In this document: positions 1-4,600 of the stretch, piece after piece
Layout: each line of letters starts with the position of its first letter
Position numbering within the stretch: position 1 is the stretch's first letter
Assembly: GCA_027043825.1 (NCBI GenBank)
Contig: JALUER010000017.1
Span: 1 to 5,542, forward strand
Length of the DNA stretch: 5,542 bases
Origin: Microcaldota archaeon
GTDB lineage: Archaea > Iainarchaeota > Iainarchaeia > JAADDC01
Reading direction: 5' to 3'
Notes under the pieces: generated by a model
Seen by the model: the letters and a program-made list of their open reading frames with translations, nothing else
Database searches by the model: none
Told to the model about the DNA's origin: nothing
Translations under genes and position numbers: made by a program

Positions 1-1
1 C

Positions 2-418
2 CACAACCTCGACGACATGGTCTCTTTCTACCTCTTCAACGCCATGACAGGGAACACCCGTTACTCCTCCACCCTGCGACCCGTGGTGAAGACGTCCGTC
101 GGTCCCCTCAAGGTGAGGCCCTTCTTCTACATTCCAGAGGAGAAGATAGCAGAGGAAGCGAGAAAACGGAACATAGTCTCATTTCCCACGGGCTGTCCCT
201 CCGAGGACGAGGCCCCCACTGTCAAGATCCGCGGCTTCCTGAAGGAGATCGAGAAGAGGACACCAGGCGCCAGGAAGAGCCTCTTGAAGTTCTTCCTATC
301 CATCACCCCTCCCCCGGAGGGGAGCGCCCCCCGTCGCTGTGAAGCCTGTGGGATGCCTTCCTCGGGACGCCTCTGTGCAGTCTGTAGAATGAAGAAGAAG
401 GTGGGTCTTCTCCAATAA
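2..418 (+). CDS. TtuA/NcsA-type tRNA thiolation enzyme, C-terminal part (5' truncated by window edge)
   Basis: The reading frame is open from base 2, and its first residues are HNLDD, the conserved motif that follows the ATP-binding core in the TtcA/TtuA/Ncs6 family, so the gene begins left of the window and the ATG at 17 is internal. These cytosolic enzymes adenylate and thiolate a tRNA base (2-thiouridine or 2-thiocytidine). Numbered from the internal ATG, Cys60 in the segment TGCPSED sits where TtuA-type proteins carry the last of their Fe-S cluster cysteines. It is followed by a helical stretch ending in TPGARKSLLKFF. The C-terminus has a zinc-finger pattern CEAC...CAVC (residues about 108-123), matching the C-terminal zinc finger of archaeal TtuA. 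The N-terminal zinc finger and PP-loop are outside the window, so the exact subfamily (U54 thiolation or wobble-uridine thiolation) cannot be decided here. The ASCH gene starts within about 60 nt downstream on the same strand. Confidence 0.82.
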   Translation, partial: HNLDDMVSFYLFNAMTGNTRYSSTLRPVVKTSVGPLKVRPFFYIPEEKIAEEARKRNIVSFPTGCPSEDEAPTVKIRGFLKEIEKRTPGARKSLLKFFLSITPPPEGSAPRRCEACGMPSSGRLCAVCRMKKKVGLLQ

Positions 419-451
419 GCTTTTCCACGAGAGTTTAATAGTGGTGATGAG

Positions 452-460
452 GGAGGTGAT
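452..460 (+). promoter_or_regulatory. Strong Shine-Dalgarno-like sequence for the ASCH gene
   Basis: GGAGGTGAT is a full complement of the archaeal 16S rRNA 3' end (AUCACCUCC). It lies 13 nt before the ATG at 474, longer than usual spacing. The reading frame is open further upstream (GTG 441, ATG 447, GTG 456), so this site argues for a start downstream of 460. GGTGAT at 443-448 could alternatively serve the GTG at 456. Confidence 0.5.
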
Positions 461-473
461 CGCCGACGGGAGG

Positions 474-908
474 ATGAGGAGGCCTTCTAGCACTGATCCC
501 ATCAAGGGGCTCATCGTGAAGAGGCCCTTCATCGACCTCATCCTCTCGGGGAAGAAACGCTACGAGTTCCGGAGGTTCCCCACCCGCTACAGGGGAAAGG
601 TGGCTCTCATCCATCGGGGAAAGGCCTACGGGACGGTGTTCCTGAAAGGTGTGGAGGAGCTGGAAGTTAACAGAGCGCTACCACGGATGAGTGAAGAGGA
701 GAGAAGGTTCTTGGAAAAGTACGCAGCTGGCAGGGAGACTATCTACGCTTGGAGGCTGGAAGACCCCGTGGCCTTCCGGGAGCCCGTTCCCGTGGAGGTG
801 AAGAGGGGGGCCCAGGTCTGGGTCCGGTTAAAAGAAGAAGACGTCAAAAAGATAATGGATGCTGAAGCTGAGGGGAAAGGTAAAGAGAGCAGGCGTTCCC
901 AAGTATAG
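474..908 (+). CDS. ASCH-domain (PUA-like) protein
   Basis: This is a small cytosolic protein of 144 residues from the ATG at 474. The ASCH fold is a PUA-like beta barrel that binds RNA or modified nucleosides; some members (E. coli YqfB) hydrolyse N4-acetylcytidine. The sequence shows the family's opening strand (IKGLIVKRPFIDLIL, residues 10-24), the signature GKKRYEFR (26-33), a strand VALIHRGKAYGTV (43-55), a helical insert (72-88) and a closing YAWRLEDP (91-98) followed by a strand VWVRL. The last 15 or so residues are charged and poorly conserved in character. The start is uncertain: the frame opens at GTG 441 (155 residues), but the domain begins just after 474 and a strong ribosome site lies between the two. 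The 3' end overlaps the GNAT-ABC gene by 50 nt in another frame, which suggests translational coupling. Family assignment is firm; substrate is unknown. Confidence 0.8.
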   Translation: MRRPSSTDPIKGLIVKRPFIDLILSGKKRYEFRRFPTRYRGKVALIHRGKAYGTVFLKGVEELEVNRALPRMSEEERRFLEKYAAGRETIYAWRLEDPVAFREPVPVEVKRGAQVWVRLKEEDVKKIMDAEAEGKGKESRRSQV

Positions 909-2688
909 CTTCCGCTGGAAGGGTTACCTGGACGTTCTCGTCGGTGGCGAGCCCATCCGGCTGTACCTCCCCGGCTCCGTTGCCCAGTGGTTCAGGAAGA
1001 ACGAGCACGTGGAGATAGAGGTGAAAGAGGAGAAGAACGTCTACCTGCCCAGCGAGTTTGTCCTCTGGAAGTTCTACGGGGGCAAGTCCGTCGTTGCGTG
1101 GCCGCCCTTCCAGGAAGAGCTTACCTTGGATAAGAAGGACCCTCTAACCGGCGACGTCCTCTACTCCTACCGTCTCCGGGTGAGGGAAGCCGTGCGTCCA
1201 GAGGACTTCGAACGGATCGCTGAACTGGAACAGTACCACTACGCTTCCAGAAAGGAAACGGTGGCAATCTGGTGGTGTGATGGGGAGTACGTGGAGGCCA
1301 ACGTGAAGCCAGACGATGACTGCATCCTCGTCGAGATCAAAGGGTCCCTTCCCGTTTCCCGCTTCCTCGTCATGGAGTTAGTGGACCGGAAACCCTACGA
1401 GCCGGAGATTGTCGGGTACCTCCGCGTCGACCCACCCATCCCTCTCATGCACCGGCGGATGGGAAACCACGTCATCCGGAACATCCGGGAGAAGGTCTTT
1501 CCGCGGGAGTGGTTCCACCCCACGTTCTGGCCCGAAAAGCTCCTCCGGGAAGCCCTGAGAAGACACGGGGGGAGACTCGACCCTCTCACGAGGAAGAGGC
1601 TCTTCGAGGAGGTCCGGGCAAGGGCGGTCTACCTCTGTAACACGGCGGTTACAAGGATATCCCGGGTGGTGATACACCCCGACTACCGGGGCGACGGCCT
1701 GGGAATGACCATCGTCAGGGAGGCCCTGAAGTGGATAGACGGGCGGGACGTTCCGGAGATGAGGAAGAAGAAGGTCCTCGTGGAGACCATCGCCCAGATG
1801 GCCAGGTATCACCCCTTCTTCGAGAGGGTGGGCTTCAAATACCTCTGGGACACCGCTTCGGGGAGGCCCGTCCTCTACTATCCCCTCAACGAGGAGGCAA
1901 GGGAGTACATCGAGAGGTTCCTCTTCGAGGATCCCGTTGCCCGGGAGCACGGCGGAAAACTCTACCGGCCCGTCCTGCGCTTCCCACCCCCCGTATCTTC
2001 TCCGATTGTCCTTCGTGACGTAGTGAAGATGTACACGAGTGTCCTCGACGTGGAGGGGATTGACGAGAAGGTAAAGGACGTCCTCCTCTCCTTTGGGGTC
2101 GATAGAAGGGTCATCCAGAGGTACGTACTGAGAAACGTGAACCTTACCGTCCGGCCCGGAGAACTGGTAGTCCTGGTGGGCCTCTCCGGGGCTGGTAAGA
2201 CCACCCTACTCCGGATCCTCGCTGGTCTCTCTTCCCCTGACGAGGGAGAGGTGGCCCTTCCACCCGACGCGAGGATTTCGGTCCTCCTCCCCGGCGAGAT
2301 AGAGCCCTCCTTCGGGGACGAGTCCATCCTTGAACACGTTTACCAGAAGACGGGAGATGTGGTGGCGGCCATAGAGCTGCTCAACATCTCAGGGCTCTCT
2401 GACGCGGTCTTCTACCGGGCCAAGTTCCACGAGCTCTCCACGGGCCAGAAGGAAAGGGCCAAGATAGCGTCCATACTTGCTGACTACCCCAACGTCCTTC
2501 TCATCGACGAGTTTGCCGCCCACCTGGATACCCTCACCGCCATGAGGTTGGCCCGGAAGGTCTCCCGCCTCGTCAGGGAACACGGGATCACCGCGGTCAT
2601 CGTCACCCACCGGCCTGAGCTCATAAGGGTTCTTCACCCCGACCGGATCCTCTATGTCGGATACGGCGGTGTTGAAGAAAGAACTTAA
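859..2688 (+). CDS. GNAT acetyltransferase domain fused to ABC-type ATPase (COG2401-like)
   Basis: A 609-residue cytosolic protein with no membrane segments, so not a transporter subunit by itself. Layout: a beta-rich N-terminal region (about 1-80), a GNAT acetyltransferase fold in two blocks (about 105-195 and 256-340) separated by a basic, Trp/Pro-containing insert (about 200-255), and an ABC ATPase domain (about 383-605). GNAT motif A is visible as VVIHPDYRGDGLG with the acetyl-CoA loop RGDGLG at 277-282. The ABC domain has Walker A GLSGAGKTT (441-449), signature LSTGQ (526-530), Walker B VLLIDE (546-551, catalytic Glu551), D-loop HLD (555-557) and H-loop His584. No clear Gln is seen at the Q-loop; the segment reads LLPGEIEP (476-483). 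This matches the archaeal family described as an ABC-type ATPase fused to a predicted acetyltransferase; its substrate is not known to me. The ATG at 859 lies inside the ASCH gene and lacks a good ribosome site, consistent with coupling; no later ATG, GTG or TTG occurs in frame near the start. Confidence 0.88.
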   Translation: MLKLRGKVKRAGVPKYSFRWKGYLDVLVGGEPIRLYLPGSVAQWFRKNEHVEIEVKEEKNVYLPSEFVLWKFYGGKSVVAWPPFQEELTLDKKDPLTGDVLYSYRLRVREAVRPEDFERIAELEQYHYASRKETVAIWWCDGEYVEANVKPDDDCILVEIKGSLPVSRFLVMELVDRKPYEPEIVGYLRVDPPIPLMHRRMGNHVIRNIREKVFPREWFHPTFWPEKLLREALRRHGGRLDPLTRKRLFEEVRARAVYLCNTAVTRISRVVIHPDYRGDGLGMTIVREALKWIDGRDVPEMRKKKVLVETIAQMARYHPFFERVGFKYLWDTASGRPVLYYPLNEEAREYIERFLFEDPVAREHGGKLYRPVLRFPPPVSSPIVLRDVVKMYTSVLDVEGIDEKVKDVLLSFGVDRRVIQRYVLRNVNLTVRPGELVVLVGLSGAGKTTLLRILAGLSSPDEGEVALPPDARISVLLPGEIEPSFGDESILEHVYQKTGDVVAAIELLNISGLSDAVFYRAKFHELSTGQKERAKIASILADYPNVLLIDEFAAHLDTLTAMRLARKVSRLVREHGITAVIVTHRPELIRVLHPDRILYVGYGGVEERT

Positions 2689-2706
2689 AACGGCCCGTAC
2701 CGTTTT
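2687..2706 (+). terminator. Hairpin 1 at end of GNAT-ABC gene (candidate terminator)
   Basis: Arms AAAACGG (2687-2693) and CCGTTTT (2700-2706) form a 7-bp perfect stem with a 6-nt loop and end in four T. The first arm overlaps the TAA stop (2686-2688). On the plus strand it could end the GNAT-ABC transcript. Its second arm is also the first arm of the next hairpin, so the two cannot form together. Confidence 0.45.
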
Positions 2707-2727
2707 GTAGTGTGACTTCAAAACGGT
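2699..2727. terminator. Hairpin 2 in the convergent gap (candidate bidirectional terminator)
   Basis: ACCGTTTTG (2699-2707) and CAAAACGGT (2719-2727) are perfect 9-bp inverted arms around an 11-nt spacer. It sits between two convergent genes (stops at 2688 and 2760) and could stop transcription arriving from either side. It could instead be a protein-binding site; nothing else is seen in the 2689-2759 gap. Confidence 0.4.
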
Positions 2728-2759
2728 CGAGTGTAGTTAGGGGAGGACGTCTAGGAAAA

Positions 2760-3815
2760 TCAACGTGAGAGAATCTCCCTCATCTTCTCAACTCCTTCCC
2801 TTATCCTCTCCGGCGTTTCCTTGGAGAAGGAGAGCCTCGCGGTGTGGGGGTCTGGCTTCACCACGTAGAAGCCCTCCCCGGGCACGAAAACCACGCCTTT
2901 CTTTCTTGCTTCTTGGAGGACCTCCATGGCGGGCCTATCGAACCTTGTCCAGACGAAGAAGCCTGCCGTGGGCTCCACGAAGTCGATGACACCCTTCAGC
3001 CCCTTCACCATGGCGTCTCGCTTCTTCCTGTACACTTCCCTGGCCCTCTCCGCGTTCCTCTCCACCACGCCCCTCTCCAGGAGGCGCAGGGCGATGGCCT
3101 GGGAGATGGGAGGCGCCACGATGTTCAGGGCCGGTCTCAGGCTTATTAGTTCTCCATACATCTCCTCCGGAACTGCTAAGAAGGCAATCCTGAGACCGGG
3201 AGATATTACTTTGCTCAGGGAGAAGATGTACGCGCCGTTCTCTGTCAGGGCCGAAACGGGGGTTGGTTCCTTTCCGTAATAAAGGAGGTCGTAGGTGCCG
3301 TCCTCGACGAGGAAGACACGCCTGGACAGCTGGGCGAAGGCCTCCCTCCGCTCCTTGCCCATGGTCCTCCCGGTGGGGTTGTGGCCCGTGGGGATGATGT
3401 AGTAGGCGTCTGCCACGTCTGGTACTTCCCCTTCCTCGTCCACCGGCGAGGACGAGACCGAGAGATCGAAGGCCCTGAAGGTGGTGAGGGCCTCCAGGTA
3501 GGAGGGGTTCCCCACCCTGATACCCATGTGGTGCCTCTTGAGGTAGAGGGCCAGGAGGGCGATGGCCTCCTGTCCTCCCGCCGTGACTATGACCTTCCTC
3601 CCCTCTATGCCCCTCCTTTCCAGGAACCTCGTGGCCTCCTCTACCAGGTCCGGCCTGCCGGGATAGGGCGTGTAGTTCAGCTCGTCGGCGGAGACATCTC
3701 CAACGGCGCTCTTTATCTCCTCAACGGGGAAGGTGGAAGGATCCGGCATGCCCGGGCCAAAGTTGATGGCCCCCGTCCTCTCTGCCTCGGCCAGGATCTC
3801 CCCTATGATGGACAT
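2760..3815 (-). CDS. Fold-type I PLP-dependent aminotransferase (class I/II)
   Basis: A 351-residue cytosolic enzyme that transfers an amino group between an amino acid and a 2-oxo acid using pyridoxal phosphate. Seen in order: N-terminal INFGPGMPDPSTFP (17-30), substrate-side YTPYPGRPDLVEE (48-60), phosphate-binding TAGGQEA (78-84), GHNPTG with Asn146, EDGTYD with Asp172 (pairs with the PLP pyridine nitrogen) and Tyr175, SLSKVISPGLRIAF with the Schiff-base Lys202 and Arg209, and ARLSF with Arg327 as the likely carboxylate-binding arginine. All expected catalytic residues are present. It is somewhat shorter than the usual 390-400 residues, with economical loops. It resembles the 2-aminoadipate/aromatic aminotransferase (LysN and MocR catalytic domain) branch, but substrate cannot be read from sequence alone. 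The ATG at 3815 has no ribosome site, but a TATA box lies about 26 nt upstream, fitting a leaderless transcript. It lies directly downstream of tRNA-His copy B. Confidence 0.9.
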   Translation of the reverse strand: MSIIGEILAEAERTGAINFGPGMPDPSTFPVEEIKSAVGDVSADELNYTPYPGRPDLVEEATRFLERRGIEGRKVIVTAGGQEAIALLALYLKRHHMGIRVGNPSYLEALTTFRAFDLSVSSSPVDEEGEVPDVADAYYIIPTGHNPTGRTMGKERREAFAQLSRRVFLVEDGTYDLLYYGKEPTPVSALTENGAYIFSLSKVISPGLRIAFLAVPEEMYGELISLRPALNIVAPPISQAIALRLLERGVVERNAERAREVYRKKRDAMVKGLKGVIDFVEPTAGFFVWTRFDRPAMEVLQEARKKGVVFVPGEGFYVVKPDPHTARLSFSKETPERIREGVEKMREILSR

Positions 3816-3836
3816 AATGAAAGACTAGGCCGTTTT

Positions 3837-3845
3837 GGATAAAAA
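3837..3845 (-). promoter_or_regulatory. TATA box for the aminotransferase gene; possible tRNA-His B T-run terminator
   Basis: On the minus strand TTTTTATCC is centred about 26 nt before the ATG at 3815, the archaeal TATA-to-start spacing that gives a leaderless mRNA. Its T5 run begins only 6 nt after the last base of tRNA-His copy B (3852), so the same bases may also end the tRNA transcript. Confidence 0.55.
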
Positions 3846-3851
3846 GATGGA

Positions 3852-3925
3852 GGTCGGGGCCGGGATTTGAACCCGGGCCTCGGGATCCACAGTCCCGCAT
3901 GCTTCCAGGCTACACCACCCCGACC
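3852..3925 (-). tRNA. tRNA-His (GTG), copy B
   Basis: A full cloverleaf on the minus strand. The 7-bp acceptor stem is GTCGGGG/CCCCGAC. The 4-bp D stem is GTGT/GCAT with two G-T pairs, and its loop holds GG. The 5-bp anticodon stem CGGGA/TCCCG carries the loop CTGTGGA, with anticodon GTG at 3890-3888. The variable loop has 4 nt, and the T stem CCGGG/CCCGG carries loop TTCAAAT. A genomically encoded G-1 (3925) faces discriminator C73 (3852), the identity pair of tRNA-His. No intron and no encoded CCA. It is identical base for base to copy A at 4488-4561. Its 5' end lies 1 nt after the toxin stop codon, so it must be transcribed either by read-through from upstream or from a TATA-like site inside the toxin gene (3971-3980). 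Confidence 0.95.
3852..3925. repeat. Direct repeat, right member in transcription order (tRNA-His copy B)
   Basis: 74 of 74 bases match 4488-4561 in the same orientation, with a period of 636 bp. Flanks differ immediately (A against G at the 3851/4487 side, A against G at the 3926/4562 side). Confidence 0.95.
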
Positions 3926-3926
3926 A

Positions 3927-4271
3927 TCAGATGGGCCTTCTCCTTATCCTTCCTCCCCTCTCGACTACCGTTATATAGCCGTAAAATTCCTTTACTTTTT
4001 CGAGGACTTCTTCCATTACCTTTAAGAGGTCTTCCTTCAGGAAGGGTACCCTGAGAAGGACGACTCCCGGCACCTTCGATGCCAAGACAATCCTTCCAAA
4101 GTCTTTATCCATCGTGACGATAACTTTCTTCTCTTTCCTGGCGTGGTGGGCGACTTCCTCGTCACTGGCTCCCCTCATGAGCTCGGACACGCTCTGAACG
4201 TGAAATCCCCGCTTTCTTAGACCCTGTACTACGTATTTACCGACATTCTCGTCAATAAGCAGCTTCAACAA
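3927..4271 (-). CDS. DUF5615 PIN-like toxin of a toxin-antitoxin pair
   Basis: A 114-residue PIN-like protein, the usual partner of DUF433 antitoxins. PIN-fold toxins are metal-dependent RNases; VapC relatives often cut tRNA or rRNA. The family's acidic motifs are visible: LLIDENV (Asp7, Glu8, Asn9), GASDEEV (Asp37, Glu38) and VTMDKDFGR (Thr53, Asp55, Asp57). These are the likely metal-binding residues, all intact, so the protein looks active. The tail is strongly basic (RGGRIRRRPI). The start is TTG at 4271: GAGGAGGT lies 8 nt upstream, inside the antitoxin gene, and the two genes overlap by 20 nt, pointing to translational coupling. A second TTG at 4268 would give an N-terminus MKLLIDENV. 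The TGA stop (3929-3927) is separated from tRNA-His copy B by one base. The RNA target is unknown. Confidence 0.88.
   Translation of the reverse strand: MLKLLIDENVGKYVVQGLRKRGFHVQSVSELMRGASDEEVAHHARKEKKVIVTMDKDFGRIVLASKVPGVVLLRVPFLKEDLLKVMEEVLEKVKEFYGYITVVERGGRIRRRPI
3971..3980 (-). promoter_or_regulatory. TATA-like site within the toxin gene, possible promoter for tRNA-His copy B
   Basis: On the minus strand GGCTATATAA lies inside the toxin codons for Gly98-Thr101, centred about 50 nt before the tRNA 5' end. Initiation some 25 nt downstream would give a leader of about 25 nt. It resembles the TATA box of tRNA-His copy A (GCTTTATATAG). It may be coincidence, since the codons themselves require much of this sequence. 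Confidence 0.3.
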
Positions 4272-4476
4272 CGCCTACTACCTCCTCGGACGCCACTATA
4301 CGCCTAGCGTACTCCACCGCCGCTTTTACGTCCTCCGTGGTTATACCTAGCTCTTCTGCAATTTCTTTGGGGGTGTAGCCCTCCTCGAGGAGCTCAAGTA
4401 TCCTCTCCACAGTAACACGGGTGCCCTTAATCACGGGTTTTCCTCCCATCTTCTTTGGATCCACTTCGATTCTCAT
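4252..4476 (-). CDS. DUF433 (VapB-like, COG2442) antitoxin
   Basis: A 74-residue antitoxin of the DUF433 family. It carries the family hallmark MGGKPVIKGTRVTVERILELL (about residues 10-30), then a helix-turn-helix segment GYTPKEIAEELGITTEDVKAAVEYARR (33-59), which would bind DNA and permit autoregulation, and a short C-terminal tail that would contact the toxin. The start is ATG 4476, with GGTGAT at 4485-4480 as ribosome site. The frame is open further back through tRNA-His copy A to 4536, but that stretch is tRNA sequence and has no family similarity. It is the first gene of the pair, 11 nt after tRNA copy A, and overlaps the toxin start by 20 nt. No TATA box fits between tRNA and gene, so transcription is probably from the tRNA promoter. 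DNA autoregulation is inferred from the family. Confidence 0.88.
   Translation of the reverse strand: MRIEVDPKKMGGKPVIKGTRVTVERILELLEEGYTPKEIAEELGITTEDVKAAVEYARRIVASEEVVGVVEAAY
4278..4287 (-). promoter_or_regulatory. Ribosome binding site deciding the toxin TTG start
   Basis: GAGGAGGT (4287-4280, minus strand) lies inside the last codons of the antitoxin, 8 nt before TTG 4271 and 11 nt before TTG 4268. The spacing favours 4271. Confidence 0.6.
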
Positions 4477-4479
4477 GGT

Positions 4480-4485
4480 ATCACC
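4480..4485 (-). promoter_or_regulatory. Ribosome binding site of the antitoxin in the 11-nt gap after tRNA-His A
   Basis: GGTGAT, complementary to the archaeal 16S 3' end, stands 3 nt before ATG 4476 and 2 nt after the tRNA discriminator base. Cleavage after C73 would leave an mRNA leader of only 11 nt that still contains it. Confidence 0.55.
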
Positions 4486-4487
4486 AG

Positions 4488-4561
4488 GGTCGGGGCCGGG
4501 ATTTGAACCCGGGCCTCGGGATCCACAGTCCCGCATGCTTCCAGGCTACACCACCCCGACC
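4488..4561 (-). tRNA. tRNA-His (GTG), copy A
   Basis: Same 74-nt cloverleaf as copy B: acceptor GTCGGGG/CCCCGAC, anticodon GTG at 4526-4524 in loop CTGTGGA, T loop TTCAAAT, encoded G-1 (4561) opposite C73 (4488), no intron and no CCA. This copy has a clear upstream TATA box (4589-4598) at proper distance, so it is the better-placed gene for normal expression. Its 3' end is followed after 11 nt by the antitoxin ATG with no T-run terminator, implying read-through into the toxin-antitoxin genes. Confidence 0.95.
4488..4561. repeat. Direct repeat, left member in transcription order (tRNA-His copy A)
   Basis: Exact partner of 3852-3925 in the same orientation. Identity covers the whole tRNA and stops at its ends. 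Confidence 0.95.
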
Positions 4562-4588
4562 GCTCCGTTAATGTTTTACCTGTGTAGG

Positions 4589-4598
4589 CTATATAAAG
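4589..4598 (-). promoter_or_regulatory. TATA box for tRNA-His copy A (and probably the toxin-antitoxin genes)
   Basis: On the minus strand CTTTATATAG is centred about 33 nt before the tRNA 5' end, giving a predicted start roughly 6 nt before G-1. It begins 2 nt after the stop codon of the nuclease-like gene. It is the only convincing promoter between that gene and the toxin-antitoxin pair. Confidence 0.65.
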
Positions 4599-4600
4599 CT

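Larger units (their letters stand above)
3852..4561. mobile_element. Candidate tRNA-His-flanked toxin-antitoxin cassette (636-bp unit plus second repeat)
   Basis: Two 74-bp perfect direct repeats, each a complete tRNA-His gene (3852-3925 and 4488-4561), bracket 562 bp that hold only a DUF433/DUF5615 toxin-antitoxin pair. The repeats begin and end exactly at the tRNA ends including G-1 and C73; the next base differs on both sides. tRNA genes are common integration sites in archaea and duplicate on insertion, so this could be a minimal integrated cassette or a degenerate remnant of a larger element. No integrase is present in the window. A tandem duplication kept uniform by gene conversion is the main alternative. 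Confidence 0.5.

Noticed and set aside
1378..1950. 190-codon minus-strand frame opposite the GNAT-ABC gene
   Set aside because: It is Pro/Val/Gly-rich without motifs and lies opposite well-supported GNAT coding sequence, so it is a shadow frame in GC-rich DNA.
1962..2327. 121-codon minus-strand frame opposite the Walker A region
   Set aside because: Ser/Thr/Arg-rich low-complexity translation opposite a clear ABC ATPase; shadow frame.
3381..3842. 153-codon plus-strand frame opposite the aminotransferase N-terminal half
   Set aside because: No motifs, and the opposite strand encodes a complete PLP enzyme with its promoter.
3852..3925. tRNA-His copy B as a pseudogene or partial att-site fragment
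   Set aside because: All 74 bases match copy A, every stem pairs, and G-1 and C73 are present, so it looks functional.
4477..4536. N-terminal extension of the antitoxin frame to an ATG at 4536
   Set aside because: The extension is translated tRNA-His sequence (Gly/Pro-rich), with no family similarity; ATG 4476 has a ribosome site and fits the DUF433 length.
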